DNA from: Chitinophaga filiformis
GTDB lineage: Bacteria > Bacteroidota > Bacteroidia > Chitinophagales > Chitinophagaceae
Direction of reading: 5' to 3'
Length of the DNA stretch: 64,000 nt
Assembly (NCBI RefSeq): GCF_021646545.1
Contig: NZ_JAKIRP010000014.1
Span: 1 to 64,000, forward strand
Part shown: positions 40,908 through 51,000 of the stretch, piece by piece
Layout of the letters: the number at the start of each line of letters is the position of its first letter
Position numbering within the stretch: the stretch's first letter is position 1
Position numbers and translations under genes: made by a program
The notes under the pieces: model-generated
What the model was told of the DNA's origin: nothing
Databases searched by the model: none
Seen by the model: the letters and a program-made list of their open reading frames with translations, nothing else

Positions 40908-43880
40908 TTAGAACCCTACATTAAGACCAAACATGAAAGATCTTGTGCTCATGTAAGGAGTACGGTTATCACTGTTGTTCAAAGCATCGATACCTGGGTT
41001 CAGGCCTGTGTCTTTAATGAAGTCAGGATCATTGCCGGAATATCCTGTAATAGTAGCCAGGTTACCGCCAGTGAAGTAGACTCTCATGTTGTGGAAGTAC
41101 TTGTTGCCTTTGAAAGGAACGTTATAACCCAGGGTCACCTCATCCAGTTTCATGTAACCACCTTTCTCGATGTAGTAGCTGGAGTACTGATAACCATCTT
41201 TCAGTGCAGCATGCTTGGTGAAAGCAGAATGCAATACATTGTTTGGCAGCTGCTGTCTGTTACCATAGAACATTTCCATAGTATTCAGTACATCATATCC
41301 CATACGGCCACGCATGAATACGCGGAGATCCCAGTTTTTGTATTTGAAGCTGTTAGTTACTGACAGGTAATACTTAGGAATAGCATTACCGATCACAGCG
41401 AAATCTGTTTCACTGTTCAGCTGATCAGCAGATGCTTTTGTTCCATCTTTCTTGTAGAACAACCATTTACCTTCATCAGTAAATCCGGCGAAACGTTTAC
41501 CGTAGAAGTTACCGAGCCGGCCGCCTTCATAAGTACGGATAGCGGCGCCCAATGCACCAAATCCACCGATATCAGCATATGTTTTGAAAGTACCTTTGTA
41601 TACGCTGTTGGAGAATTTATCCAGTGTTGTTTTGGCAGTACTGAAAGCTACGTCGGTAGTCCAACGGAAATCCTTCATGTCGACGTTTGTGGAATTGATG
41701 GTGATCTCAAAACCGTTTGATTTCAGCGTACCCACGTTTGCATAAACACTACCTGTTACAAAAGGAGGCAACTGGGAAGTGAATGATTCAAGCACGTCTG
41801 AGGTTTTGCGGGTGAATACATCCACAGAACCAGTTAAACGGCCTTTGAAGAAACCATAATCCACACCCACGTTCAGCTCAGCTTTCTTTTCCCATTTCAG
41901 ATCGGGGTTAGGGTTCTTGTTAGGACCATATGTCTGACGCCAGATACCATCCGGGTTGATATAGTTACCACCGGTACCCATTGTTACCAGGGAGCTGTAA
42001 TTGTTGATACCGGAGTTACCTGTCACACCGTAACCAGCTCTTAATTTCAACTGATCAATGAATGATGCTCCATCCAGGAAAGATTCTTCTTTCAGGTTCC
42101 AACCAGCAGAGATAGCCGGGAAGTTACCCCACTTGTTGTTCACACCGAACCGGGAAGAACCTTCACGACGCAGGATAGCAGATAACATGTATTTGGTGCC
42201 GAATGCATAGTTCACTCTTCCGAAGAATGCGATCAGGGTATTATCGTTTTTGTAACTACCCATGCCCGCTTTACCAAGCACCAGCTGATTACCTGCATTC
42301 AGGTTATTTTCCTGGAAGATATCATTCACAAAACCATAGTTATTGGCATTGAAGCCCTGATATACTTCGTAGCGGTAGCTATAACCGCCGATAGCAGTAA
42401 TGTTATGCTTGTTATTAAGGCTAATGTTATATTCAACAGTTGGCTCTAATGCATATTTGTTGGACATCTCATTGTTCTGGGAAGCATAACCGGTACCCTG
42501 GTAGCTTTCTTTGGATAACTCAGAGGCGAGATCAGCGTAAGCACCATCAGTCCAGCTGTCACGTTGCAGGGAACCGAACAGGGAAGCTTTCAGGCCTTTG
42601 ATGATATCCAGTGTTACTTTAGCATCGCCGGAAGTAGTCTGTTGCTGACGCATGTTGGTTTGCTGATGCAGACGAGCCAGTTCATTGGTACTGGTCTGCT
42701 CAAAATACCAGGAGCCATCTGCATTATATGGAGAATAAGTAGGCTGGAATGCATAGTATCCTGCCAGGTTGCCACCATCTGTCAAACGGTTTGCCTTGTT
42801 AAAGTTGGTAGCTAAGTTGAGCTGAGTGGTCAAACGGTCGTTCAGGCCTTTTGAAACAATGCTCAGACGACCACCATACTGGCGACGTGCGTTTTCTTTC
42901 AGTATACCTTCCAGATTCTGGTAGTACATGCTTGCGCGGTAAGTGGAGTTTTCATTACCACCAGACACTGCCAGGTTATGATATTGGGAAAGATTTGCAT
43001 GGTTTACCAGCAGATCTACGAAATCAGTTCTGTGCCCTTTATCTTCTGCAGTAATTTCTCCGCTTGCAATTTTCGCTGCAAATTCATCAGCGCTTAAGAA
43101 ATCAGGTCTGCGCTGCACATATTCTTTACGGAAATAGGTATTATAATCTACACGTGCAGGCCCCTTTTTACCACGTTTAGTGGTTACGAGGATTACACCA
43201 CCGTTCGCCTGTGTACCATATATAGCCGCAGCAGAACCATCTTTCAGTACAGAGATAGATTCAATATCATCCTGTTGCAGCAGATCAAGGTTACCGTTTG
43301 GAATACCATCAATTACGATCAATGGTTGCTGTGTACCCGTTAAAGACGTAACACCACGTAACTGAATTGCTACGCCGGTATTGGGGTTGGTACCACCAAG
43401 ACGGCTGATCTGCAGACCAGCCACTTTACCCTGTACCAGATCGAGCGCGTTACGGGCACCGCTCTGTCTGAAGTCTTCAGCAGTAATGGAAGTAACAGCG
43501 GAAGTTACTTCTGATTTTTTCTGTGTACCATATCCTACTACCACAACATCTTTCAGGGCAGTAACATCAGCAGATAAACTAACATTCGTTGTTCCGGAAG
43601 CGGCGATAGGCAGCTCCTCTCTTTTGTAACCAACAAATGTAAAAACTAACGTGGTGGAGCCTTGTGGTACTTCCAGTTTATACGTTCCGTCGGGACCTGT
43701 TTGTGTTCCTTTAGTGGAGCCTTTGACCTGTACTGTAACACCAGGTAAGGGTGTATTTCCCGGCGTCTCTGTGACCTTACCGGTAATAATTCGGGATTGG
43801 GAAAATGCTACCAGCGACAGGAGTAGCATCCATAGGCTGTGTAGAGATACCCGAGAAAGAAATGAGAATCCTCTCTTCAT
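40908..43880 (-). CDS. SusC/RagA family TonB-linked outer-membrane transporter
   Basis: A 990-residue transporter. A signal peptide of about 27 residues (MLLLSLVAFSQ end) is followed by a carboxypeptidase-like domain with LVFTFVGYKREELP. A SusC linker DVVVVGYGTQKKSEVTSAVT, a plug with LQLRGVTS-like motifs and a 22-strand barrel ending in GLNVGF complete it. It lacks the STN domain, so unlike the transporter at 48098 it is not tied to the ECF sigma system. It imports an oligosaccharide together with the SusD at 39257. Its leader carries five 53-bp tandem repeats starting 34 bases upstream of the start. Confidence 0.96.
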   Translation of the reverse strand: MKRGFSFLSRVSLHSLWMLLLSLVAFSQSRIITGKVTETPGNTPLPGVTVQVKGSTKGTQTGPDGTYKLEVPQGSTTLVFTFVGYKREELPIAASGTTNVSLSADVTALKDVVVVGYGTQKKSEVTSAVTSITAEDFRQSGARNALDLVQGKVAGLQISRLGGTNPNTGVAIQLRGVTSLTGTQQPLIVIDGIPNGNLDLLQQDDIESISVLKDGSAAAIYGTQANGGVILVTTKRGKKGPARVDYNTYFRKEYVQRRPDFLSADEFAAKIASGEITAEDKGHRTDFVDLLVNHANLSQYHNLAVSGGNENSTYRASMYYQNLEGILKENARRQYGGRLSIVSKGLNDRLTTQLNLATNFNKANRLTDGGNLAGYYAFQPTYSPYNADGSWYFEQTSTNELARLHQQTNMRQQQTTSGDAKVTLDIIKGLKASLFGSLQRDSWTDGAYADLASELSKESYQGTGYASQNNEMSNKYALEPTVEYNISLNNKHNITAIGGYSYRYEVYQGFNANNYGFVNDIFQENNLNAGNQLVLGKAGMGSYKNDNTLIAFFGRVNYAFGTKYMLSAILRREGSSRFGVNNKWGNFPAISAGWNLKEESFLDGASFIDQLKLRAGYGVTGNSGINNYSSLVTMGTGGNYINPDGIWRQTYGPNKNPNPDLKWEKKAELNVGVDYGFFKGRLTGSVDVFTRKTSDVLESFTSQLPPFVTGSVYANVGTLKSNGFEITINSTNVDMKDFRWTTDVAFSTAKTTLDKFSNSVYKGTFKTYADIGGFGALGAAIRTYEGGRLGNFYGKRFAGFTDEGKWLFYKKDGTKASADQLNSETDFAVIGNAIPKYYLSVTNSFKYKNWDLRVFMRGRMGYDVLNTMEMFYGNRQQLPNNVLHSAFTKHAALKDGYQYSSYYIEKGGYMKLDEVTLGYNVPFKGNKYFHNMRVYFTGGNLATITGYSGNDPDFIKDTGLNPGIDALNNSDNRTPYMSTRSFMFGLNVGF

Positions 43881-43913
43881 ATACTTAAATTTTGGTATTA
43901 GGCTGACTGTGAC

Positions 43914-44180
43914 GGCAATAACATTCCCTTTACGCTCCCTGCATGTGCAACGGAGGTTTAAATATTATGGCAATAAAGTCTCATTACACTCCCTGCACCT
44001 GCAGCGAGGTTTAAATGTTAAGGCAATAAAGTCCCATTACGCTCGCTGCATCTGCAACGAGGTTCAAATGTTAAGACAATAAAGTCCCGTTACGCTCCCT
44101 GCATTTGCAGTGAGGTGTAAATGTTACGGCAATAAAGTCTAGTTACACTCCCTGCACCAGCAGCGGAGGTTTAAGTAGTG
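43914..44180 (-). repeat. Five tandem 53-55 bp repeats in the SusC leader
   Basis: Copies begin at 43914 (55 bp), 43969, 44022, 44075 and 44128 (53 bp each), all starting GGCAATAA or GACAATAA and ending in a TTTAAATGTTA-like stretch. Each contains an inverted repeat of the form CTCC-TGCA-TGCA-GGAG. In copy 3 the outer pair is CTCG with CGAG, in copies 1 and 5 CTCC with GGAG, so the change is compensated. There are no spacers and no frame is conserved. They lie between the SusC start and any likely promoter, so they are probably transcribed. Confidence 0.85.
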
Positions 44181-44759
44181 ATCCCTAAACAAAAAGCAGG
44201 AGGTTGCGCCTGTTTTAGTCTCTGGTGATTCTGGTTTTAATAAGCAAAAAGGCTTTTTGTAAATGAATTAATAAGTTCAATATTTCTATAACGTCAGCCC
44301 AGGACAAACCACGCCCGCATATAGCGCATCTGTCCCCTTTTTCATTACGTTTATAAATTCCTGATTACGTCAGCATAAATTCGTTGATAGCTTCCTCTAC
44401 ATACAGCTTAAGTAAAATCGATTTAGCAATCTGAAGTAAAAATAGAGAACTTTTTAACAAAGTAAAATGGAAACAGGGGGTTTTGATTTGCGTTAACAAT
44501 GTTTAATGTTCATTAACAATTAATGCGTTGTGCAGTGGGATATCAGTGGGCAAATGGAAATCTGTCAACCAATTTATCTTGTAATGGATCCGCCGTATTA
44601 CTGAGTAGATCAGGTTAAAATAACTATCAGCTGGAAGATGAAACGTTTACCGGTTTCAATATTACATTATATGAGTAACAATTGATAAAAACAATCAGCA
44701 TCACTGACCTTTTAGTCAGCGTTGAGTACGCATATCAAACAACAAAAAATAAAAAGTTA
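44181..44759. other. 579-base upstream region of the SusC/SusD locus
   Basis: The region probably holds the SusC promoter. On the minus strand TTACTTTG at 44458-44465 is one base from TAnnTTTG, which would give a leader of roughly 570 bases including the repeats. A CAAAAAG-G-CTTTTTG palindrome lies at 44246-44260. I see no gene. Confidence 0.4.
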
Positions 44760-45263
44760 CTATGGATTAACAAGCATTTTTACCGTCACCAGCAACTGAC
44801 CGGTGTGTCGCATTGTATGTTCCGCTGAATGAAATAACAAACCCATTACCGTAGAAGGCAACTGCTTTCTGCCTACTCCGCGGAAATCAGCCAGCGTACT
44901 CTCATCAGTAAGTTTTAATGTAGTAATAGCAGCCGCCACCTGTGTATCGAAAGCGGAGAGCAGGCTAGTCACGGTCACGCCTTCGGCCTGTTTACCCTCT
45001 CCCGCCAGGTAGCTCAGTTGTGCATCGGACAGTGACTGCCCTGCTGCATAGGTAAACAGCCTGTCCAGCACTCCCGTGATATGTTGCAGATGAAATCCTG
45101 CTGATGCCACACCTGCAGGTTGCTGCCATAATAATGTTTCCGGAAAATTTTCCATCAGGGCGTGTATCTCTTCCTGCGCCTGTAACAGTGTATGTGCTAC
45201 TGGCTGCAATAAAGCCGGAATCCCTTCTACCGGTCCCCGCATCCATACTTCTGGTTGTTTCAT
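44760..45263 (-). CDS. DinB-like (DinB_2) superfamily protein
   Basis: A 167-residue four-helix-bundle protein of the DinB_2 type. The ATG at 45263 opens MKQPEVWMRG and is preferred over one at 45284. Conserved metal-binding His are visible in FHLQHITGVLDRLFTY and the C-terminal LLFHSAEHTMRHTGQLL. Proteins of this type are thiol transferases or of unknown role. It follows the sialidase gene by about 29 bases, so it is the distal gene of that operon. Why such a protein belongs to a glycan-uptake locus is unclear. Confidence 0.83.
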   Translation of the reverse strand: MKQPEVWMRGPVEGIPALLQPVAHTLLQAQEEIHALMENFPETLLWQQPAGVASAGFHLQHITGVLDRLFTYAAGQSLSDAQLSYLAGEGKQAEGVTVTSLLSAFDTQVAAAITTLKLTDESTLADFRGVGRKQLPSTVMGLLFHSAEHTMRHTGQLLVTVKMLVNP

Positions 45264-45292
45264 AATTGATATCAGGTTTAACACATCAATAC

Positions 45293-46333
45293 TTAGTTGT
45301 TTGCCAACTTCAGCACCACATGTTTAATATTCTCACGATTGTACGTATAAGTAATATGTAACAGTCCGTCTTTCGTCTGGATAACCGCCGGGTAACTAAA
45401 CTCCCCTTTCGGCTGTTTCACCAGTTCATACACATCGTTCCAATGTTCTCCGTCTTTTGACACCGCCACCCGCAGTTCATTTCTCCCCAACCACCAGTCC
45501 TTCCCTGCTATCGCCGGATTATATACCAATACCTGAAGCCCTTTTTTCGTGGTCACAGCATCAATACCGGAATTAGGGTTCCTGATGGTCTGCCTGCTCA
45601 GGGGCGACCAGGTTTGCCCGTTATCATCCGACCAAGTCTGGACAATCACATTCTGACGGCTTCTGCATACCATTTGCAGGCGATTGCCGGCATGGAAAAG
45701 TACGGAAGGCTGTATCACCCCAAATGTATCACAATCTATCGCTATACGCTTCCAATGATGCCCTGTGCTGTCTGAAATTTCCATGTGTATATGCCATTGC
45801 TTCTCGTCCAGACTTTCTGTACTGGAAGGATGCAGAATGCTGCCGTCTGCCAGTTGCACCGGTTTATTTTTGATCGGCCCCAGGATACCCTCGGGTAGCC
45901 GTTCAGCGGGCGACCAGCTACGGCCGTTGTCAGTACTGGATTGCATAAGGCCCCACCATTCACGGGGATTAGGCCCCACTTTATAGAATAAAAGTATCCT
46001 GCCGGTGTGCGTAGTTAGCAGTACAGGATTCCAGGCGGCATACCGGGTGGAATCGTTCACAATACCGGTAGCAGCAATAACCGGTGCTGACCACTTTCCT
46101 TTGTGAAAACGGGAAGTATAGATACAAACGTCAGGCGCACTTTCCCGGCTACCTCCAAACCAGGCAGCCAGCAGCTCCCCTCCCGGTAATTCTGTAATGG
46201 TCGAAGCATGCGCCGCCGGTACAGGCGGGTGCTGCATAATAAATTCGTCTTTTACCAATACCGCCTTCTGCTGCGCTGATGCCTGCCAGAATGAGGCTAT
46301 TATCAGCCCGGCTGTGAGAAGATATCTTTTCAT
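45293..46333 (-). CDS. Exo-alpha-sialidase-like BNR repeat protein
   Basis: A 346-residue secreted six-bladed beta-propeller. A signal peptide ends around ASAQ (about residue 20). Three Asp-boxes are clear: STDNGRSW, SDDNGQTW and SKDGEHW. The early GELLAAWFGGSRESAPD segment matches the PEG-like beginning of sialidase-fold enzymes. Length is close to secreted bacterial sialidases, but many homologues act on other sugars, so the substrate is uncertain. It follows the SusC-SusD pair after a long hairpin and is probably its dedicated hydrolase. Confidence 0.83.
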   Translation of the reverse strand: MKRYLLTAGLIIASFWQASAQQKAVLVKDEFIMQHPPVPAAHASTITELPGGELLAAWFGGSRESAPDVCIYTSRFHKGKWSAPVIAATGIVNDSTRYAAWNPVLLTTHTGRILLFYKVGPNPREWWGLMQSSTDNGRSWSPAERLPEGILGPIKNKPVQLADGSILHPSSTESLDEKQWHIHMEISDSTGHHWKRIAIDCDTFGVIQPSVLFHAGNRLQMVCRSRQNVIVQTWSDDNGQTWSPLSRQTIRNPNSGIDAVTTKKGLQVLVYNPAIAGKDWWLGRNELRVAVSKDGEHWNDVYELVKQPKGEFSYPAVIQTKDGLLHITYTYNRENIKHVVLKLANN

Positions 46334-46353
46334 TGTACTCCGCTTAAAATTGA

Positions 46354-46402
46354 CAAGGCCACAAAGATAACAATGTCTGCCATTGTTAGCTTTGTGGCCT
46401 TG
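46354..46402 (-). promoter_or_regulatory. Long intergenic hairpin between SusD and sialidase genes
   Basis: CAAGGCCACAAAG (46354-46366) pairs with CTTTGTGGCCTTG (46390-46402). TAACAATG pairs with CATTGTTA above one A/G mismatch, with a five-base loop. A minus-strand TATCTTTG (46362-46369, TAnnTTTG) lies within the hairpin, 28 bases before the sialidase start. It may stop or slow read-through from SusD, protect the upstream mRNA, or contain a second promoter. Confidence 0.65.
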
Positions 46403-46438
46403 CCCCCCATCTAAATTATAATTCTTACATCCTGTCTG

Positions 46439-48061
46439 TTATTCTTTCATCCAGAAAATTTTTGCGTCACGTCTATCTTTTGCCCTCATCGCGTCATCAT
46501 AGCTGCTGTTATAAGCCACCTCGCTCGCAGGATAAAGGAACCTGGTAGGAGGCAGTTCGTAACCAGCCCTTCCTGACGGTACGGTGTATACCTGCGGATA
46601 ACCAGTGCGGCGCCATTCCGCCCAGGCCTGCCTTGCCTGCAGCACGTTGAAATGCAGCCACTTCTGCGTCCATATTTTTGCGAGCTTCGCATTGGAATCA
46701 CCCGAATAAGCAATGGAAGGCTGTGTCAGGAACTGACTAATTGTGATCGATGATGGCATTGTTAAGCCTTCGCGGTTGTTAGGGTTCTGACTATACAGGA
46801 AATACATGAATGCGATGGCCTGGCGAACACCCAGTTCATAGCTTTGCTGCGCAGTACCACCGGTTAATCCCCAGCGTTCGAACGCCTCAGCTTTCAGGAA
46901 GTTTACTTCAGAAGCAGATATGTAAATACCAGGCAATTTACCATTGGTCAGGTAAGTAGTGGAGTCATATGTTGCAAAGTAAGAAATGCTATCCCCCTGG
47001 AGAATTGCCGTGTTAGGCATCGCAACATATTCCTTATTAGGCTTACCCTCTTTAGAGGTGTTCTTGTCAAACATAAACGGAATGCGTGGATCATTTGCCG
47101 GTTTCATCACAGTGTTCAGCATGTAGTCAGGAGCAATCTGTCCCCTGATCTCTGTAAATGCAGCCATCGGCGTATTGCTATAATTTGTCAGCTGATATAA
47201 TAATATATCAGTACTTGCCGGGCTATAGTTATCACCCACGCCATCCCCGTCCACCAGTGGATATAAGATCGGATTAGCGAGGATTTCCTGTACCTCTGTT
47301 CTTGCTCTTGCTTCATCAACCATAGAAATGCGCATCAGATAGCGCAGACGGATGGAATTCACATAACGGCGCCATTTATCGATACTTCCTCTCATGAGAT
47401 AGTCCTGCGCTGTGAAAGATGCACTTGCAATGGCATTCGGAGTTGTACCGGTAAACCAGTCAGCGACATCCTTCAATCCTATCAGCACGGTATCATAAAG
47501 CGCCTTCTGATCCTGGAATTTTGCGTTTGATATGGTGTTGCTCATATCCAGTGATCCTGCCTCGGTAAAGGGAATATCACCAAACATATCGATCATCTGT
47601 GCTGTCTGGTCAAGTAACAATGCCTTGCCCGCCATCATGAAGATCTGGAAGTTAGGGCGTTCATCAAGCGGCAGGTTACTATAAAGACGTTGCATGGTGC
47701 GATACTGGGCCACAACACCATTACCGGTATTATAGTTCAGATCAGTTCCCTGGTTACTTGGCGTATAATAATCATTCCAAAGATCCTGCACAGGTCCTGC
47801 AGGCTGCAGATACCTCTCCTCTTTATTGTCTATCGTAGCTGTCTGACAGAATGCAGCCAGCATTGGCAAAGCAATTGTACGCATTTCCGTATAGTTCGGT
47901 CTTGCGCGGTTATTATCCTCTATGGATGAGAAGAGTTTCTCAATAGTAGGATTAGTTGTTTTGTCAGGGTCTACGTAGTAATCATCGAGCTGGCTTTTGC
48001 AACCTGCCATACCAATGGCAAGGGCCGTGACACAACCTATATTTATTAGTATTTTCTTCAT
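46439..48061 (-). CDS. SusD/RagB family lipoprotein (SusD_2 type)
   Basis: A 540-residue outer-membrane lipoprotein. The ATG at 48061 gives a signal peptide ending in GMAGC, with the Cys near residue 20. Further marks are the early YVDPDKTTNPTIEKLFSSIE segment and the TPR-rich body with LLDQTAQMIDMFGDIPFTEA. The C-terminal AWAEWRRTGYPQV is typical of the SusD_2 branch. It pairs with the STN-containing SusC encoded 36 bases upstream. This branch often serves substrates other than large polysaccharides. Confidence 0.94.
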   Translation of the reverse strand: MKKILINIGCVTALAIGMAGCKSQLDDYYVDPDKTTNPTIEKLFSSIEDNNRARPNYTEMRTIALPMLAAFCQTATIDNKEERYLQPAGPVQDLWNDYYTPSNQGTDLNYNTGNGVVAQYRTMQRLYSNLPLDERPNFQIFMMAGKALLLDQTAQMIDMFGDIPFTEAGSLDMSNTISNAKFQDQKALYDTVLIGLKDVADWFTGTTPNAIASASFTAQDYLMRGSIDKWRRYVNSIRLRYLMRISMVDEARARTEVQEILANPILYPLVDGDGVGDNYSPASTDILLYQLTNYSNTPMAAFTEIRGQIAPDYMLNTVMKPANDPRIPFMFDKNTSKEGKPNKEYVAMPNTAILQGDSISYFATYDSTTYLTNGKLPGIYISASEVNFLKAEAFERWGLTGGTAQQSYELGVRQAIAFMYFLYSQNPNNREGLTMPSSITISQFLTQPSIAYSGDSNAKLAKIWTQKWLHFNVLQARQAWAEWRRTGYPQVYTVPSGRAGYELPPTRFLYPASEVAYNSSYDDAMRAKDRRDAKIFWMKE

Positions 48062-48097
48062 AATCATAACTGTTTGTAGCAAGTCACAATAAATTAA

Positions 48098-51000
48098 TTA
48101 GAAACTGGCGTTTAAGCTGAAACCATAGCTACGGGTAGCACCGGAAGAACCTTCATCTATACCCTGTTTTAACCAGCTACCACCCATTGGCGCTTCAGGA
48201 TCAAGATTCTTCATAGTTCTGTAAACATACATGAGGTTTCTTCCTATCAGCGACAGGCGCAGGCTTTGCAAACGCAGTTTAGCCGCTGTTCCTTTTGAAA
48301 CGGTGTAAGATAGTACCAGCTCGCGCAGTTTTGCATAGTCGTTCTTTTGCAGGGCTGGTATGTTCCAGGATTGAGAATTATCATTAAACGTGCTAAAATA
48401 GTAATATCCCGCCTGAATTAGTTTAGTGTTTGGCTGGCCACTTTTAGTTACACCATTCAGGATCATACCATCATGATAAGCCTTTCCATTTGGAGGAACT
48501 GAGGTATGACTTGGAAGCTGTACCATCTCACCAGCTGTATTGATGTAATATGGGATACCGCCGTGTTCTTCATCACGACCTTCCAGGGTATTTTTAAACA
48601 TACCTGCAGCAGTCTGATATTTTAGTGGCGTAGATACGATCATTCCACCGAAACGGTAGTCAATCATGAAGTCGAGGGACAGGTTATGATAGTTGATCGT
48701 GTTCGCAAAACCACCTACTATCTTAGGAAGCAGGTTGCCCATTTTCTCGTACCTGGTCTCGTCAATAACATACAGTCCATTGTCATCAATCACAAAATTA
48801 CCTTTGCTATCTGTCAGGCGCGGGTACATATAAATATTACCAATCGGCTGGCCTTTCTCCGCAACCACTTTCAGGGCGTTCCTTGCTGCCCACAGCATCA
48901 CGATCTGGTTTACACCTGGCGTCAACTGTTCAACACGGGATGTATTTGTCGCAAAGTTCAAACGGGTACTCCATTTGATCTTCCTTGAAACAGGCGTAGC
49001 GGTCAATGCAACCTCCAGACCTTTACTGTGTAGTTCACCTACGTTGGTGATCCTTGTGTTTGCACCATTACTTACTGCAACGTTCAAACGCATCAACAGG
49101 TCAGTTACACGGCTGTTATAATAAGAGATATCTACACCCAGACGATTTCCAAGCATTTTTACCTCTGTACCGATTTCCAGTTCTTTTTTCTTCTCTGACT
49201 TCAGCGCTTCGTTACCATAGTTATTCTGCGCTACCAGCAAGGGTACAGAACCATTAACAGAAGAAATTGGTTTCTGCGTATAGGTAACGTTCGACTCAAA
49301 CGGAGGAGGAGCATTACCTACGAGACCGTAAGAAGCACGCACCTTACCGTAAGTAAAGAGGGTTGGCAGATGGAAAGCCTCTGTGAAGACGAAGCTCGTG
49401 TTCACTGATGGATAGAAGTAACTGTTATTGCCGGAAGGAAGTGTTGATGAATACTCCTGACGGGCAGTACCTTCCAGGAATAAGTAGTTCATGTAGCTCA
49501 GGTTCATGATACCCAGGTAAGCGTACTTAAACGCTCCACTACGCTGTTCTGACGTATTCTGAACATTGTAGGAGTTATTGATACTGAACCAGTTTGCAGT
49601 AACCAGACCACCATTGGTAGAAGAATTCTGATCACTGTAGGTTTCTTTACGTGTCTGCAGACCGGCGCTGAATGAGTATCCAAATTTCCTCGTTTCCTCA
49701 TCTTTGGCAAAGGTCAGCAACTGATCGCTATAAAAGATAGAATAACGTCCTTTAGCCACTGCATATTGACCTGTGCTCGTTCCGCCGTTGAATGCGATCG
49801 GATACTCGTTGTACTTCTTGGTTTCGATATTCAGGCTCGTAAAGTCGTTACCTATCCTGGTACGAAACCTCAGGCCTTTCGCCAGATCAATGTTCAATGT
49901 TACGCTGGACAATAAACGATCCTGCTTTTCAATCTCCTGGTTACGCAGCTGATACCACAGCAGGTTCAGTACTTCTGACGGACGTATGTTATATTTTAAA
50001 GCCTCGTCAGGGTTCCACTGTGGCTTATCATATGGTACCCATTTGTATCCCTTGGAGGTCTTATATTTATCGAATATGATACCCATATCCTCGGCACGTG
50101 AGAAGAATCCGTTAAAATCGTTGAAGATACGTGCCATTTGCAGCGGACGGTTCGTGATCTTTGTATTTACATAACCACCTACAACATCCAGGCTTACTTT
50201 GTTATGCAGCTTGATAGTACTGTTCAGATTAAAAGTATTACGCTGCTGATTGCCACCAACCTGGATACCTTTATAATCGCTGCGGGTATAAGAGAAGCGG
50301 TAATTCGCTTTTTCCGTCATGTTCGAAAGGGATACATTCAAATTTGAATTGTATCCCTTCTGAAAGAGTTGTTTATAGTTGTCGGGTTGGGGTGAATAAG
50401 GATGCATACTACCATCCCACCAGGGCACCATCTGTCCATCCATTTTCGGACCGAACTGGGCGTAGGCCCTGAAGTAAGGCCTTACCGTTCCATCTGTTCC
50501 AATGGGGACCCAGCCATCAACGTTAGTATTTGAACCGGCGGTCTTTCTGTCATAACCAGGACCGTAGACGTTCTGATACTGAGGAGCAAAAGCAATTCGC
50601 TCGGCGGTATGTGAATAGTTCAGATCAACACCCAAACCTCTACCCTTCATACCTTTTTTGGTAGTAATTACCACAACACCACTCGCAGCATCAGAACCAT
50701 ACAGAGCGGTAGCACTTGCACCTTTCAATACCGTCAGGCTTTCGATGTCTGCAGGGTTGATATCGAGGATACCATTACCACGGATACGTGGGTCAGCCCA
50801 GTAATCATTGTTGTTAGTACCTGCTGCACCTTTTTCGTTGTTATTCCTGATCTGCACACCATCTACTACATACAGCGGTTGCGTGTTGTAGTTGAGGGAG
50901 TTCACACCACGGATCTGTATATTCACCGCGCTCGTAGCACCACCGGGAGCAGTAGTGATCTTCACACCAGCTGCCTTACCATATAAGGCAGAGGCGAAGT

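Noticed and set aside
40908..43880. Second SusC also controlled by the nearby ECF sigma factor
   Set aside because: It has no STN domain and its own long leader, so no link to the FecR system is visible.
43651..44082. Plus-strand 143-codon frame overlapping the SusC start and the repeats
   Set aside because: It is antisense to the well supported SusC N-terminus and its second half is just the translated tandem repeat.
43914..44180. CRISPR array
   Set aside because: The 53-bp units are contiguous without spacers and no cas genes are nearby.
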